Source: Streptomyces sp. 846.5 (GTDB lineage Bacteria > Actinomycetota > Actinomycetes > Streptomycetales > Streptomycetaceae). From it: DNA of 64,000 nt. Below are positions 54,448-62,978 of the stretch, piece after piece. The notes beneath the pieces were generated by a model. It saw only the letters and a list, made by a program, of their open reading frames with translations. It was not told the DNA's origin and ran no database searches. The position numbers and the translations under genes are program-made. The DNA lies in assembly GCF_004365705.1 (NCBI RefSeq), contig NZ_SOBN01000001.1, forward strand, positions 3,582,001 to 3,646,000. The letters are read 5' to 3'. The first letter of the stretch is position 1; the number at the start of each line of letters is the position of its first letter.

Positions 54448-55935
54448 TCACGCCTGCGCTGCCGGGGTTGCGATGGTCTTGGCCTGGAGGTACTCGCGGA
54501 AGCCGTCCTCGCCGTGCTCGCGCCCGACGCCGCTGATGCCGTAGCCGCCGAACGGGGTGTCCGGGGAGAGGTAGAACGACGGGCCGATGTTCACGGTCCC
54601 CGCCTTCATCCGGTTCGCCAGGCGCCAGGCGCGCTGCGGGTCCCGGGTCTGGATGTAGGAGGAGAGCCCGTAGCGGGAGTTGTTGGCGACCCGCACCGCC
54701 TCGTCGTCACCCCCCTCGTAGCGCACCACGGTCAGCACGGGGCCGAAGACCTCGTCCTGGGCGATCTCGGCGTCCTCGTGCACGTCGGCGACCACCGTCG
54801 GCTCGTACCAGAAGCCCTTGCCGCCGGTCGGCGACTCCCCGCGGTGCCCGCCGGTCAGCACGCGCGCGCCCGCTGTACGCGCCCGCTCCACCATGCCCTC
54901 CATCCGGGCGAGCTGCGCGGCGTTGATGATCGGCCCGACCACGTTCGCCGGGTCGGCCGGGTCGCCCCATGGCAGCGCCGCGACCGCTCCGGCCACCGCT
55001 TCCAGAACCTCCTCGTACCGCGACGCGTGGACGATCAGGCGGGTCGCGAGCGCGCAGCCCTGCCCGCTGTTCGACATGCACATCCCGACCGTCATCGGCA
55101 GCGCGAGGGCCAGGTCGGCGTCGTCCAGGATGATGTTCGCGGACTTGCCGCCCAGTTCCAGGCAGACCTTGCGGATGCCGACGGCCGCGCGCTCGTAGAT
55201 GCGCTGCCCCACGCCCGGCGAGCCGGTGAAGTGGTACATGTCCACCCGCGGATCGCCGGTCAGCGCCTCGCCTGCCGCCGCCTTGTCGCGGGAGCTGACC
55301 ACGTTGAGCACACCGGGTGGCATGTCGGTGTGCTCGTGCGCGATCCTGGCGATGAAGGCGCCGGTCAGAGGTGTGTCGGGGGCCGTCTTGAGCACGATCG
55401 TGTTGCCGGTGGCCAGCGCGTGCTGGATCTTCCAGATGTCGGTCATGAACGGCGCGTTCCACGGCGTGATCGCCCCGACGACGCCGTACGGCTCGTAGCG
55501 CACGCGCCGGTTGCTCGGCAGTCCGACGCCCAGGTGCGCGCCGAAGTCGCGCTCCCACGGGAAGCGCCCGATCAGGTCGTTGAAGAACGACATGTCGGCG
55601 ATCATCACGTCGATGTGCGAACCGATGTTGGACGCCGGGGTGCCGGCCTCCGCGATCTGGATCTGCTTGGCGGTGGCCGCCTCCTTGCGCAGCGCCTCCT
55701 GCAACTGGCGCAGGACCCGCTCGCGCAATGCGTGGTCGGCGCCCCACGAGGTCTCGTCGGCGGCCCGCCGGGCGGCGGTGACCGCGGCGGCGATGTCAGC
55801 GGCCTGCCCGTCGGCCGCCGCGGCGACCAGCGACTCGTCGGCCGGGTTCCTCACCTCGAAACGCCCGCCGGACGCCGCCTCGCGGAACTGCCCGTCGATG
55901 TACAGCCTGCCCTCGGGCTCTGCGTCGAGTGTCAC
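54448..55935 (-). CDS. NAD(P)+-dependent aldehyde dehydrogenase
   Basis: A 495-residue aldehyde dehydrogenase: Asn in ITPWNAPF, cofactor segment FTGSPGVGQRI, general-base Glu in LELGGKSANI, nucleophile Cys in NSGQGCALATRL, EVFGPVLTV. GTG 55935 is the start, with GGAGG 5 nt upstream. The IS110 element sits directly behind this ribosome site, so the gene has lost any read-through from the P450 promoter. Confidence 0.93.
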   Translation of the reverse strand: MTLDAEPEGRLYIDGQFREAASGGRFEVRNPADESLVAAAADGQAADIAAAVTAARRAADETSWGADHALRERVLRQLQEALRKEAATAKQIQIAEAGTPASNIGSHIDVMIADMSFFNDLIGRFPWERDFGAHLGVGLPSNRRVRYEPYGVVGAITPWNAPFMTDIWKIQHALATGNTIVLKTAPDTPLTGAFIARIAHEHTDMPPGVLNVVSSRDKAAAGEALTGDPRVDMYHFTGSPGVGQRIYERAAVGIRKVCLELGGKSANIILDDADLALALPMTVGMCMSNSGQGCALATRLIVHASRYEEVLEAVAGAVAALPWGDPADPANVVGPIINAAQLARMEGMVERARTAGARVLTGGHRGESPTGGKGFWYEPTVVADVHEDAEIAQDEVFGPVLTVVRYEGGDDEAVRVANNSRYGLSSYIQTRDPQRAWRLANRMKAGTVNIGPSFYLSPDTPFGGYGISGVGREHGEDGFREYLQAKTIATPAAQA

Positions 55936-55959
55936 TCGTTCCTCCAGGGTTCAGTAGTC

Positions 55960-56190
55960 CGAAGCCCTTACGGGCAGACCCTGAGTGGGTGAAAATCTGG
56001 TTGGTGGCCGTCTGGCCGACGTCGTTTCGCCTTGGCGCGTTCCGAGCCCGCGGTTCAGTAGGACGCTGGGGGTCCACCGACAGGCACCCGGAAATGTTGC
56101 TCCGAGCACGCGAATCAGACTCTTACGCCTGCGGACCCCCGCTGGACGGCCACGCGCTCGCGGCTGTCGAGGGAGGGAGGTGCCGGGGCG
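55960..56190 (+). ncRNA. candidate bridge-RNA region of the IS110 element
   Basis: The 230 bp before the transposase contain several potential stems and no open frame. Bridge RNAs that specify target and donor DNA are known from this position in IS110-group elements. The loops cannot be assigned without folding and comparison with other copies. Confidence 0.4.
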
Positions 56191-57429
56191 ATGGACGTGA
56201 TCCACGAACGGTGTGCGGGGATCGACATCAGCAAGGTCGACGTGAAGGTGTGCGTGAGGGCGCCCAGCACCGGGAAGCGGCGCCGCAGCGAGGTCCGCAC
56301 CTTCCCCGCGGTCACCAGCGGACTGCTGGCGATGCGGGACTGGCTGCTGGCCGAGGGCGTGACCGTGGTCGGCATGGAAGCCACCGGCGTGTACTGGAAG
56401 CCGGTGTTCTACCTGCTGGAGCACGACATCGAGTGCTGGCTGCTGAACGCCCGGCACATGAAGTCGGTGCCCGGCCGCAAGACCGACGTGAAGGACTCCG
56501 AGTGGATTGCCCGGCTGGTCGAGTACGGGCTGGTCCGCGCCAGCTTCGTGCCCCCGGAGCCGATCCGGCAGCTGCGGGACCTGACCCGCTACCGCACCGA
56601 GGTCATCCGGGAGCGCACCCGCGAGATCCAGCGGACGGAGAAGCTGCTGGAGGACTCCGGGATCAAGCTGTCCAGCGTGGTCTCCGACCTGACGGGCAAG
56701 TCGGCCCGGGCCATGCTGGAGGCCCTGATCGGCGGGGAACGTGACCCCGGACGGCTCGCGGACCTGGCGCTGGGCAGCATGCGCCGCAAGACCGCCGACC
56801 TCGTCGAGGCACTGACCGGCAACTTCACCGACCACCACGCGTTCTTGCTGCGGGCCATGCTCGACCGGATCGACGCCTGCACGGCGATGGAGAACCGGCT
56901 GAGCGAGCGGATCGACGCGCAGGTGCGGCCCTTTCGCCGCCGCATCGACCTGCTGATCACGATCCCCGGAGTGGGCACCCGCGCCGCCGAGGTGATCCTG
57001 GCCGAGATCGGGGCCCAGATGGAGCGGTTCCCCACCGCCGGCGATCTGGCGTCCTGGGCCGGCGTCTGCCCCGGCAACCACGAATCGGCCGGCAAGAGCA
57101 GCAGCGGGAAGACCCGGCACGGCGACCCCTGGCTCAAGGCCGCCCTCGGACAGGCTGCCGTCGCCGCCTCCCGCACCAAGGACACCTACCTCGCCTCCCG
57201 ATACCGGCGCCTGGTCGGACGCCGCGGCAAGAAGAGAGCCCTTGTCGCTCTGGAGCACTCCATCCTCGTCGCCATCTGGCACATGTTCACCAACGATGCC
57301 GAGTACGCCGACCTCGGCGGCGACTACTTCCTCGAACGCACCGGCAAGACCAGAGCGACCCGACGGCTCATCAGCCAACTCAACCAACTCGGCTACCAAG
57401 TCAACCTCCAACCCATCGGAGTGCTCTGA
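56191..57429 (+). CDS. IS110-family DEDD transposase
   Basis: A 412-residue transposase: N-terminal RuvC-like DEDD domain (AGIDISKVDVKVCVRAP, VGMEATGVYWKPV, KTDVKDSEWIARLVEYG), a coiled-coil middle, and C-terminal Transposase_20 domain with the catalytic Ser region (LITIPGVGTRAAEVILAEIG, WAGVCPGNHESAGKSSSGKTRHG). It appears full length and undamaged, so the element may be active. Confidence 0.94.
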   Translation: MDVIHERCAGIDISKVDVKVCVRAPSTGKRRRSEVRTFPAVTSGLLAMRDWLLAEGVTVVGMEATGVYWKPVFYLLEHDIECWLLNARHMKSVPGRKTDVKDSEWIARLVEYGLVRASFVPPEPIRQLRDLTRYRTEVIRERTREIQRTEKLLEDSGIKLSSVVSDLTGKSARAMLEALIGGERDPGRLADLALGSMRRKTADLVEALTGNFTDHHAFLLRAMLDRIDACTAMENRLSERIDAQVRPFRRRIDLLITIPGVGTRAAEVILAEIGAQMERFPTAGDLASWAGVCPGNHESAGKSSSGKTRHGDPWLKAALGQAAVAASRTKDTYLASRYRRLVGRRGKKRALVALEHSILVAIWHMFTNDAEYADLGGDYFLERTGKTRATRRLISQLNQLGYQVNLQPIGVL

Positions 57430-57554
57430 ACAGCGGAAACGGTCACGGAGCGGGGGATTTTCGAATCAGGCGGATCCGCGGCCGGCGTGCATCCGCGTAC
57501 TGATACACCTGTTTCCACAGGTCGGTGAAATGAGGAGCGGGCGCGCGATGCTGT

Positions 57555-58745
57555 TCAGCCGGCCGGGAAGGTGATCGGCAGACGGATCGCGGCGCGCACT
57601 CCGTAGTTCGTGTAGAGCACCTGCTCGCCGGGCGTGAGCATGTACTCAGGGATGCGCTTGTGGAACTCCTCGATCGTCACCCGCAGTTCGAGGCGCGCCA
57701 GGTTGGAGCCGAGGCAGCGGTGCGGGCCGCCCGCGAAGGCCATGTGGGCGTTGTGCGAGCGCTCGAAGTCGACGGTCGCGGGGTCCGCGAATGCGGCCGG
57801 ATCCAGGTTCGCCGCCGCCCAGACCACCTCGGCCTTGGACCCTGCCGGGAAATGGCGGCCGCAGATCTCGATGTCCTCGGTCACCCATCGGTGCCCGAGC
57901 GGCACGGGCGACTCGAAGCGCATCAGTTCCTCGACCGCGGGGCCGAGCCGAGCGGGGTCGGCCACCACGAGCCGGCGTTCGGCGGGGTGTTCGGCGAACC
58001 ACGCCAGCAGGCACGAGAGCGAGCAGGTGACCGTGTCGAGGCCAGCGATCACCAGCAGGTAGCAGACGTCGACGATCTCCTGGTCGCTCAGGCGCTCGCC
58101 GTCCAGCTCGGCGGCCAGGAAACCGCCGATCAGGTCGTCTCGTGGCGCTTCCGCGCGGCGCTCGTCCAGGACCGTCGCCAGGTACCCGTACATCCTCTCG
58201 CCAGCCGCGCGCATGTTCGCCTGCTGCTCCTGCTCGGTCGCTCCCTGCGGCCGGACGACCGCCTCCTTGAACTCCAGGAAGACCGGCAGGTCGCCGGAGG
58301 GAAGGCCGAGCAGGTCGACGAAGAGGTACGACGGCAGCGGCGCGCACAGATCGAGCATCAGCTCTGCTGCGCCCTTGCCGGCGAACGCGTCGATCAGCGC
58401 GTTCGCGCGCGCCCGGATGACCGGCTCCAGCCGGGCGACGCGCTTGGGGGTGAAGAGCGGATCCAGCAGCTTGCGATACCGGCGGTGCGCTTCGCCGTCC
58501 AGGTCGAGCGGGATCAGCGGCCGCGTCGCGCCCATGTTGTAGTGCACCCCGTCGGTGGCGCGGACCGCCGGATGGCGGACGAACTGCCCGACACTCTCTC
58601 GGGCGGCGACGACGAACGTGCCGTCCGCGCGCATCGGCGCGTGCTGCCTCGCCAGGTCTGCGAAGGCTGCCTGTGGACGGCGCTCGTCCCACGTGTCGAG
58701 CAGATGCGCCGTACAGAAGGCAGTGGCGTTGCTCTCGGTACTCAT
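57555..58745 (-). CDS. cytochrome P450
   Basis: A 396-residue soluble class I P450. The I-helix reads VIAGLDTVTCS, the ExxR is in EELMRFESPVPLGHRW, and the heme-ligand loop is FAGGPHRCLGSNLARLEL. ATG 58745 overlaps the ferredoxin stop by 4 nt (ATGA) and has AGGAG upstream. It should hydroxylate a small hydrophobic substrate with electrons from the coupled ferredoxin; no reductase gene is nearby. GMC and aldehyde dehydrogenase genes downstream suggest alcohol and aldehyde intermediates. Confidence 0.93.
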   Translation of the reverse strand: MSTESNATAFCTAHLLDTWDERRPQAAFADLARQHAPMRADGTFVVAARESVGQFVRHPAVRATDGVHYNMGATRPLIPLDLDGEAHRRYRKLLDPLFTPKRVARLEPVIRARANALIDAFAGKGAAELMLDLCAPLPSYLFVDLLGLPSGDLPVFLEFKEAVVRPQGATEQEQQANMRAAGERMYGYLATVLDERRAEAPRDDLIGGFLAAELDGERLSDQEIVDVCYLLVIAGLDTVTCSLSCLLAWFAEHPAERRLVVADPARLGPAVEELMRFESPVPLGHRWVTEDIEICGRHFPAGSKAEVVWAAANLDPAAFADPATVDFERSHNAHMAFAGGPHRCLGSNLARLELRVTIEEFHKRIPEYMLTPGEQVLYTNYGVRAAIRLPITFPAG

Positions 58746-58978
58746 CCGAGCTCCTGTTCCTCGCGGGCGGTCCGGGTGGGCGGCGTGTCCTGGATGGCGA
58801 TGGCGCGCTCGGGGCAACCTCCCGCTGCGGCATGGGCCGCCGCCGCCATGGTGGCGGGCACGGGATCGGCGAGCACGCGGGCGCGGCTATCCTCGTCGTC
58901 CAGGTCGAACAGGTCCGGTGCTTGCATGACGCAGAGGGCATGCCCGCTGCAACGGCTCGGGTCCACGGTCACGTGCAT
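58742..58978 (-). CDS. [3Fe-4S]-type ferredoxin
   Basis: A 78-residue ferredoxin, MHVTVDPSRCSGHALCVMQA..., with C-x5-C and a distal CPERAI, the three-cysteine pattern of P450 electron donors. It is the first gene of the operon, translationally coupled to the P450. Its promoter is nearly identical to that of the beta-propeller gene. Confidence 0.92.
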   Translation of the reverse strand: MHVTVDPSRCSGHALCVMQAPDLFDLDDEDSRARVLADPVPATMAAAAHAAAGGCPERAIAIQDTPPTRTAREEQELG

Positions 58979-59021
58979 GGTGTCGGTCTCCCTCGGGCAG
59001 GCCGGGCGACGGCCGCGCGAT

Positions 59022-59111
59022 CAAACCGTTCAACTAGATTAATAATTAAGATGTCGCGGGGATCACACTGGCACAGGGGGAAGGGTACGTCAAGATATCG
59101 GCGCTATCTAG
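59022..59111 (-). promoter_or_regulatory. promoter and operator of the ferredoxin-P450 operon
   Basis: On the minus strand TTGACG and CAGTGT are separated by 17 nt. CAAGATA-N7-TATCTAG (59091-59111) overlaps the -35 box, an imperfect copy of the 7-7-7 palindrome at 61682-61702. The transcribed side holds an AT-rich block after AAACCGTT that is also shared. The TetR gene just upstream is the likely repressor. Confidence 0.75.
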
Positions 59112-59156
59112 CGGCTCGGAGCCCAGGCGGGGGAGGCACCTGACGGCCCTTGCCGC

Positions 59157-59813
59157 TCACGGCTCCTGGATCGAGGCTCCGCGCAGGATGAACCCGGACA
59201 TCTCCTCGATGACCTGCGCCTGGCTCGGCCGCGCAGCGCCGTCCGGGAAGAGCGCCTGGTCCAGTACGGACACGCCAAAGACCAGCGCGAAGGCGAAGCG
59301 GACCGCGTAGGCCGCGTCGATGGTTTTCCTGCCCTGCGCCTGCGCCTCCACGGTGACTTCGCGTTCGAGGCGGTCGAAGATCTCTTGCAGGAGCGCCGAG
59401 GCGTGGACCGGAAGCTCCGGCGAACCGTTGCCGGCCTGCCCCGACAGCGCCGCCAGCAGCCCGCGGTGGTCCAGCAGCAGCCGGTAAAGGTCGCCGACGA
59501 AGACCTCCGTGTCGCGTACGGAGCTGCCGCTGCCATGCCCCCGCTGCGCCCACCGGCCCACGTAGTCGGTGACGAAGGCGTGGAACGGCTGGTAGACGGC
59601 CTCGACGAACAGGTCGGTCTTGGTGCCGAAATGCCGGAAGACCTGGGCCTGCGTCACCCCGGCCCTGGCGGCGATCTCGCGCGTGCTGACGCTGCCGAAG
59701 CCCTGCTCCTCGAACAGTTCGGCCGCCGCCCGCAGGACCAGCGAGCGGACCGTCGCAGAGCTACGCCGGGACCGGGGAGCGGGCGCGTTCGTCACCCGGT
59801 CATTATCGCCCAT
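59157..59813 (-). CDS. TetR-family regulator of the P450 island
   Basis: A 218-residue regulator with a helix-turn-helix (LRAAAELFEEQGFGSVSTREIAARAGVTQAQVFRHFGTKTDLFVEAVY, about 30-77) and a helical ligand domain. It lies immediately upstream of, and codirectional with, the ferredoxin-P450 operon. Its own stop is about 45 bp from the operator. The start could be ATG 59813 or the later GTG. Confidence 0.88.
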   Translation of the reverse strand: MGDNDRVTNAPAPRSRRSSATVRSLVLRAAAELFEEQGFGSVSTREIAARAGVTQAQVFRHFGTKTDLFVEAVYQPFHAFVTDYVGRWAQRGHGSGSSVRDTEVFVGDLYRLLLDHRGLLAALSGQAGNGSPELPVHASALLQEIFDRLEREVTVEAQAQGRKTIDAAYAVRFAFALVFGVSVLDQALFPDGAARPSQAQVIEEMSGFILRGASIQEP

Positions 59814-60051
59814 GCACTGGACCTGCTGCACCGGACCAGCAGCCCCGCCGCACAGCCGTTGATCCCGGGACGCCGGGTGCCGGCCGATCTCGGACAGCCG
59901 GAGGGCAGGCCATAGGGCCCGGCCGAGGAGCTGGCCGACCTGTCCGCCGGGGTCGTGATGCGGCTACGTCCCACCCAACGGGGTTAGGGCGGCAGTCCGC
60001 GACGCGGTGGCACTGATCGGCGCGCAGGGCCCGGAGTGAAGGGCGCCCGCC

Positions 60052-61548
60052 TCAGGTCCCAGGCACGCGGGTGACGGCACCCGGGGCGATGCCGAGGACG
60101 ATGGGAGGCTGCTTGGACTGGTACGTGGTCGCGTCGATCACCCGGGTCTGGCCGGTCGTCTCGTTGGGATAGACCTTGAACAGAGCGAGGAAGTCGGAGT
60201 TCTCGCCGGCCACCAGCGTCTCGACGGGGTTGCCCTCCTCGCTCACGTAGGCCGTCGCGCTGTCCGCCGAGAACGACACCGTCCAGACCAGGCTGTCAAA
60301 GGACAGCACCTTCTTGATCGCGAACGAGCCGCCGGCCGTCGAGATGACATCCACCGTGCCGTTCGCGTTGGTGATCCAGATCTCCTTTCCGTCCGGCCGC
60401 GTCGTCACATATTGCGGCGCGCTCATGAATCCGGTGTAGATCTGGCTGACGACCTTCAGCGTCTTCGCATCGAAGATCGTGACTCCATCACCTTCGTTCG
60501 CCGCGTAGAGGTACCGGCCGTCCGGGCTGACGTCCAGCCAGCCGGGGAAGAACCCGAGCGTTATTCCGTGCACGATCGGCTGGAAGGTCTGCGCATCGTA
60601 GGCCGTGATGTCACCCGTCACATCGGAGACATAGAAGGTCTTGTTGTCGGCGCTCACCGACGTGGCCGTCGGCACGTTGAGGTACGGGATCGTGTCGATG
60701 ATCTCGTCGGTCGTCGTGTCCACCACGGTCGCCGAGGCTCCGAGGAGGTTCGCCGTGTAGAGGCGCTTGCCGTCGGGGCTGAGGGTGGACAGCGGGATCC
60801 GCCCGGGGGCCTTGATCGCATCGGTGAACGTGAAGCTGCAGGTGTCGAAGACGGAGATGGTGCCATTCTCCTCGTCGACGTAGAGCTTCTGCCCGTCCGG
60901 TGTCAGGTGCACGAGTTCGGGGCCGTTCGGGTCGGTGACCCGCTCATAGACCTGGCCGGTGTCGGGGTTGATGACTCCGATGATGTTCGACCCGTTTGCC
61001 GGTTGGAACGCCAGGGGTCCGGCAGGCCGCTTGGGACAGGCTGGATCGAATGAGGTGGCGGGCACGGTCGGCTGCGGTGTGAGCGAGGCGGGCAGATTCG
61101 CGCAGTCCTGTGTCGATGCCGTGAGCGTGGACATGGTGACGAAGTTCGTCGCAAGGGCCAGAGTGACGCGCAGGACTGAAAGTGCGGTGTGTCCCGCGAA
61201 AGCGAGTTCGTCGGCTGCCTCGAAGGAGGAAAGAGCAGGTCCGATCGCGCCGATGACCGGCCGTTCGAGGAGTGGCGCTGATGCGGTGACGTCAGCGAAG
61301 ATCGCCTGCTGGATTGCCAGCGCTTTGCGGGGAGGGATGTTCGGGCCATCGGCTGCCTGTGCGGCATAGCGCGTCAGCGCGGACTGCACGACCTGGCAAT
61401 AGGTCGAAGGCGCGGACGCGGTCCGCTGGACAGACGCGGCCGGGCCGACGCGCGCGGAGGGCTGTCCCCCTGCAGAGGAAGCGTGTGCTGGAGTGGCAAT
61501 CGCTGCGACTGCCAGCCAACTTGCGGCTATCACCGTTGCTGATCGCAT
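60052..61548 (-). CDS. secreted YncE-like beta-propeller protein
   Basis: A 498-residue protein with a Sec signal peptide (MRSATVIAASWLAVAAIATP then AHASS), a helical Cys-containing region (about 45-175), and a seven-bladed propeller of YVTN/YncE-type repeats (VHLTPDGQKLYVDEENGTISVFD, STLSPDGKRLYTANLLGASATVVD, LDVSPDGRYLYAANEGDGVTIFD, TTRPDGKEIWITNANGTVDVIS). It has no catalytic motif. Its promoter duplicates that of the P450 operon, so it belongs to the same regulon and may bind or sense the substrate outside the cell. Confidence 0.85.
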   Translation of the reverse strand: MRSATVIAASWLAVAAIATPAHASSAGGQPSARVGPAASVQRTASAPSTYCQVVQSALTRYAAQAADGPNIPPRKALAIQQAIFADVTASAPLLERPVIGAIGPALSSFEAADELAFAGHTALSVLRVTLALATNFVTMSTLTASTQDCANLPASLTPQPTVPATSFDPACPKRPAGPLAFQPANGSNIIGVINPDTGQVYERVTDPNGPELVHLTPDGQKLYVDEENGTISVFDTCSFTFTDAIKAPGRIPLSTLSPDGKRLYTANLLGASATVVDTTTDEIIDTIPYLNVPTATSVSADNKTFYVSDVTGDITAYDAQTFQPIVHGITLGFFPGWLDVSPDGRYLYAANEGDGVTIFDAKTLKVVSQIYTGFMSAPQYVTTRPDGKEIWITNANGTVDVISTAGGSFAIKKVLSFDSLVWTVSFSADSATAYVSEEGNPVETLVAGENSDFLALFKVYPNETTGQTRVIDATTYQSKQPPIVLGIAPGAVTRVPGT

Positions 61549-61611
61549 GGCCCTGCTCCTCGACGAGAGGTGCGCCGCCCCTCGCCCGGATGGGCGGCGG
61601 TGGCGCGCGGG

Positions 61612-61702
61612 TAAACCGTTTAAATAGATCAATGATTCAATGTGTCGCACGGATCACACTGCCACCAGGAGCACGGCGGGTCAAGATATCGGCGCTATCT
61701 TG
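61612..61702 (-). promoter_or_regulatory. promoter and operator of the beta-propeller gene
   Basis: On the minus strand TTGACC and CAGTGT are 17 nt apart, and a perfect 7-7-7 palindrome CAAGATA-TCGGCGC-TATCTTG (61682-61702) overlaps the -35 box. The AAACCGTT block and the -10 region match the ferredoxin promoter at 59022-59111. Confidence 0.8.
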
Positions 61703-61746
61703 CAAGACCCCGTCAGGTCTGACTGTCGGTTCTATTTGGGGGCAGG

Positions 61747-61944
61747 TTGAGGGCCGACGGTCCGGCCGCCGCCCTGGCGATGGTGTTCACGCTCGTCGAG
61801 TCCGCCCAGGCCTGCTGTCGCGCGATCACCGCACCCCACCTTGTCGCCCTCGTCCGCAACGGCGCTCGCTTCAAGAACGGTCACCTCGTCGAACGCCCGG
61901 AAGTCACCGCAGCCGGAACAACCTCACTGATCCACAACTCTTGA
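61747..61944 (+). pseudogene. C-terminal transposase remnant (IS256-like)
   Basis: Reads GPAAALAMVFTLVESAQACC then RAITAPHLVALVRNGARFKNGHLVERPE. I recall this tail from streptomycete mutator-type transposases, but the identification is from memory. No catalytic region remains and there is no ribosome site. Confidence 0.5.
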
Positions 61945-62283
61945 CAATAACTCTGACAATTCCGCATCGGGACGCAGCTTGATCCGCTCCTGGGCGCGCG
62001 CTGTCGGGCGGCGGGTGGAGTGCTGGAGCCGGAACACCGTACAGATGCCCAGGCCCTACTGAGCCGCTTCATTCAACGCGCCGACCTTGAAGCCCCGTTC
62101 ACCCAGCGCTCCGCCCTCGACGAAGTGCCCCGCGACCGACGGCACCCGAAGTCAGCCTGCCCGCACACGTAGTTCGGCGCTTGCGGCATCGTCCTCAAAT
62201 TGCAAGCCAAGCAGCGCGTCACAAGCTTCCCCGAAGCGCCGCCCGGCGGCCGTGGGTCTGTACTCCAACGCCGCGGGAGCACA
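61945..62283. other. intergenic DNA without recognisable gene
   Basis: 339 bp between the transposase remnant and repeat copy B. Short frames on both strands show no family motif. Confidence 0.5.
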
Positions 62284-62449
62284 GACCCCGGCCGGAGCCG
62301 CATTCGTCTGCGTACACCTCATTGGCAGCCCGGCCTCCCCTTGGCCTCCCCCCATCAAAAGTCGCCCACTCCAACTGCCACAGTCCGACAAAATCGGACA
62401 AACCTCACGACATGAAGCCCTATCCGGCCACACAAACCTTCACCGAGCG
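62284..62449 (+). repeat. direct repeat copy B (about 166 bp)
   Basis: Counterpart of 51041-51207, same orientation. It lies about 100 bp from the tRNA-Thr gene. The minus strand carries GTCCGA-TTTTG-TCGGAC, a 6-bp stem conserved in altered form in copy A. Confidence 0.85.
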
Positions 62450-62546
62450 ACGGAAGCCCCTAACCAATGCGTAGGTCGAAGGTTCCCAATTCTTGGCCAT
62501 GGACGCACAAAACTGCAGGCCAGAGGCCATGAGTTGGATTCTGCGG

Positions 62547-62620
62547 AGCCCCCTGTCGGATTCGAACCGACGACCTACGCATTACAAGTGCGTTGCTCTG
62601 GCCAGCTGAGCTAAGGAGGC
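62547..62620 (-). tRNA. tRNA-Thr (anticodon TGT)
   Basis: The minus strand begins GCCTCCTTAGCTCAG and folds into a cloverleaf: 7-bp acceptor (GCCTCCT/AGGGGGC with one G-T), D arm, anticodon loop CTTGTAA giving TGT, and T arm GGTTCGAATCC. CCA is not encoded. tRNA genes are common integration sites, and repeat copy B lies close by. Confidence 0.95.
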
Positions 62621-62978
62621 GTGGTGCCTGTCCGCAGCGTGCCACGGCAGGACCAGGGGGAGTCTACCGGGCGGGGCGGGGTGGGTGTCTGCGGATTTGC
62701 GGGGGTGGGGCGTCGGGATTGGGAGGATTTGGAGGGATATTAAGGACGGGTGTGGTCATTTTGGGTGCGGAGAAGGTACTGACAGGGCCGTATCCCGCCA
62801 GGTAGCGTCACCTGCAGTTCACCTTTCGCGGGTGGACTAGACCTCATCCAGCGCATCGCACCGCGCCGCTCCGGCGGGTCGGCACGGCGGGTACGCGGAG
62901 GGGCGAACCACGGCGAACCACCATCCGCCTTTACTCGGATCGTCCGGCACGTTCCTGCCGGTGAAGGAGAGCAGCAGC
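62621..62978 (+). promoter_or_regulatory. msiK upstream region with dre-like site
   Basis: A 358-bp spacer with no gene. TGGACTAGACCT at 62833-62844 matches the dre core at 10 of 12 positions and equals the nagK-proximal site at 4171-4182. It lies 134 nt before the msiK start, suggesting DasR influence on the shared ATPase. Confidence 0.6.

Larger units (their letters stand above)
55950..57540 (+). mobile_element. IS110-family insertion sequence (ends approximate)
   Basis: One intact transposase gene with about 240 bp of non-coding DNA on its left and about 110 bp on its right. The element lies between the ALDH ribosome site and the P450 stop and is transcribed against both. IS110 elements lack terminal inverted repeats, so the ends given are limits set by the neighbouring genes. 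In this family the long left non-coding end encodes the bridge RNA. Confidence 0.8.

Noticed and set aside
62152-62433. Minus-strand frame of 93 codons through repeat copy B
   Set aside because: The matching part in copy A gives a different C-terminus, and the similarity is at DNA level. I treat it as a repeat, not a gene.
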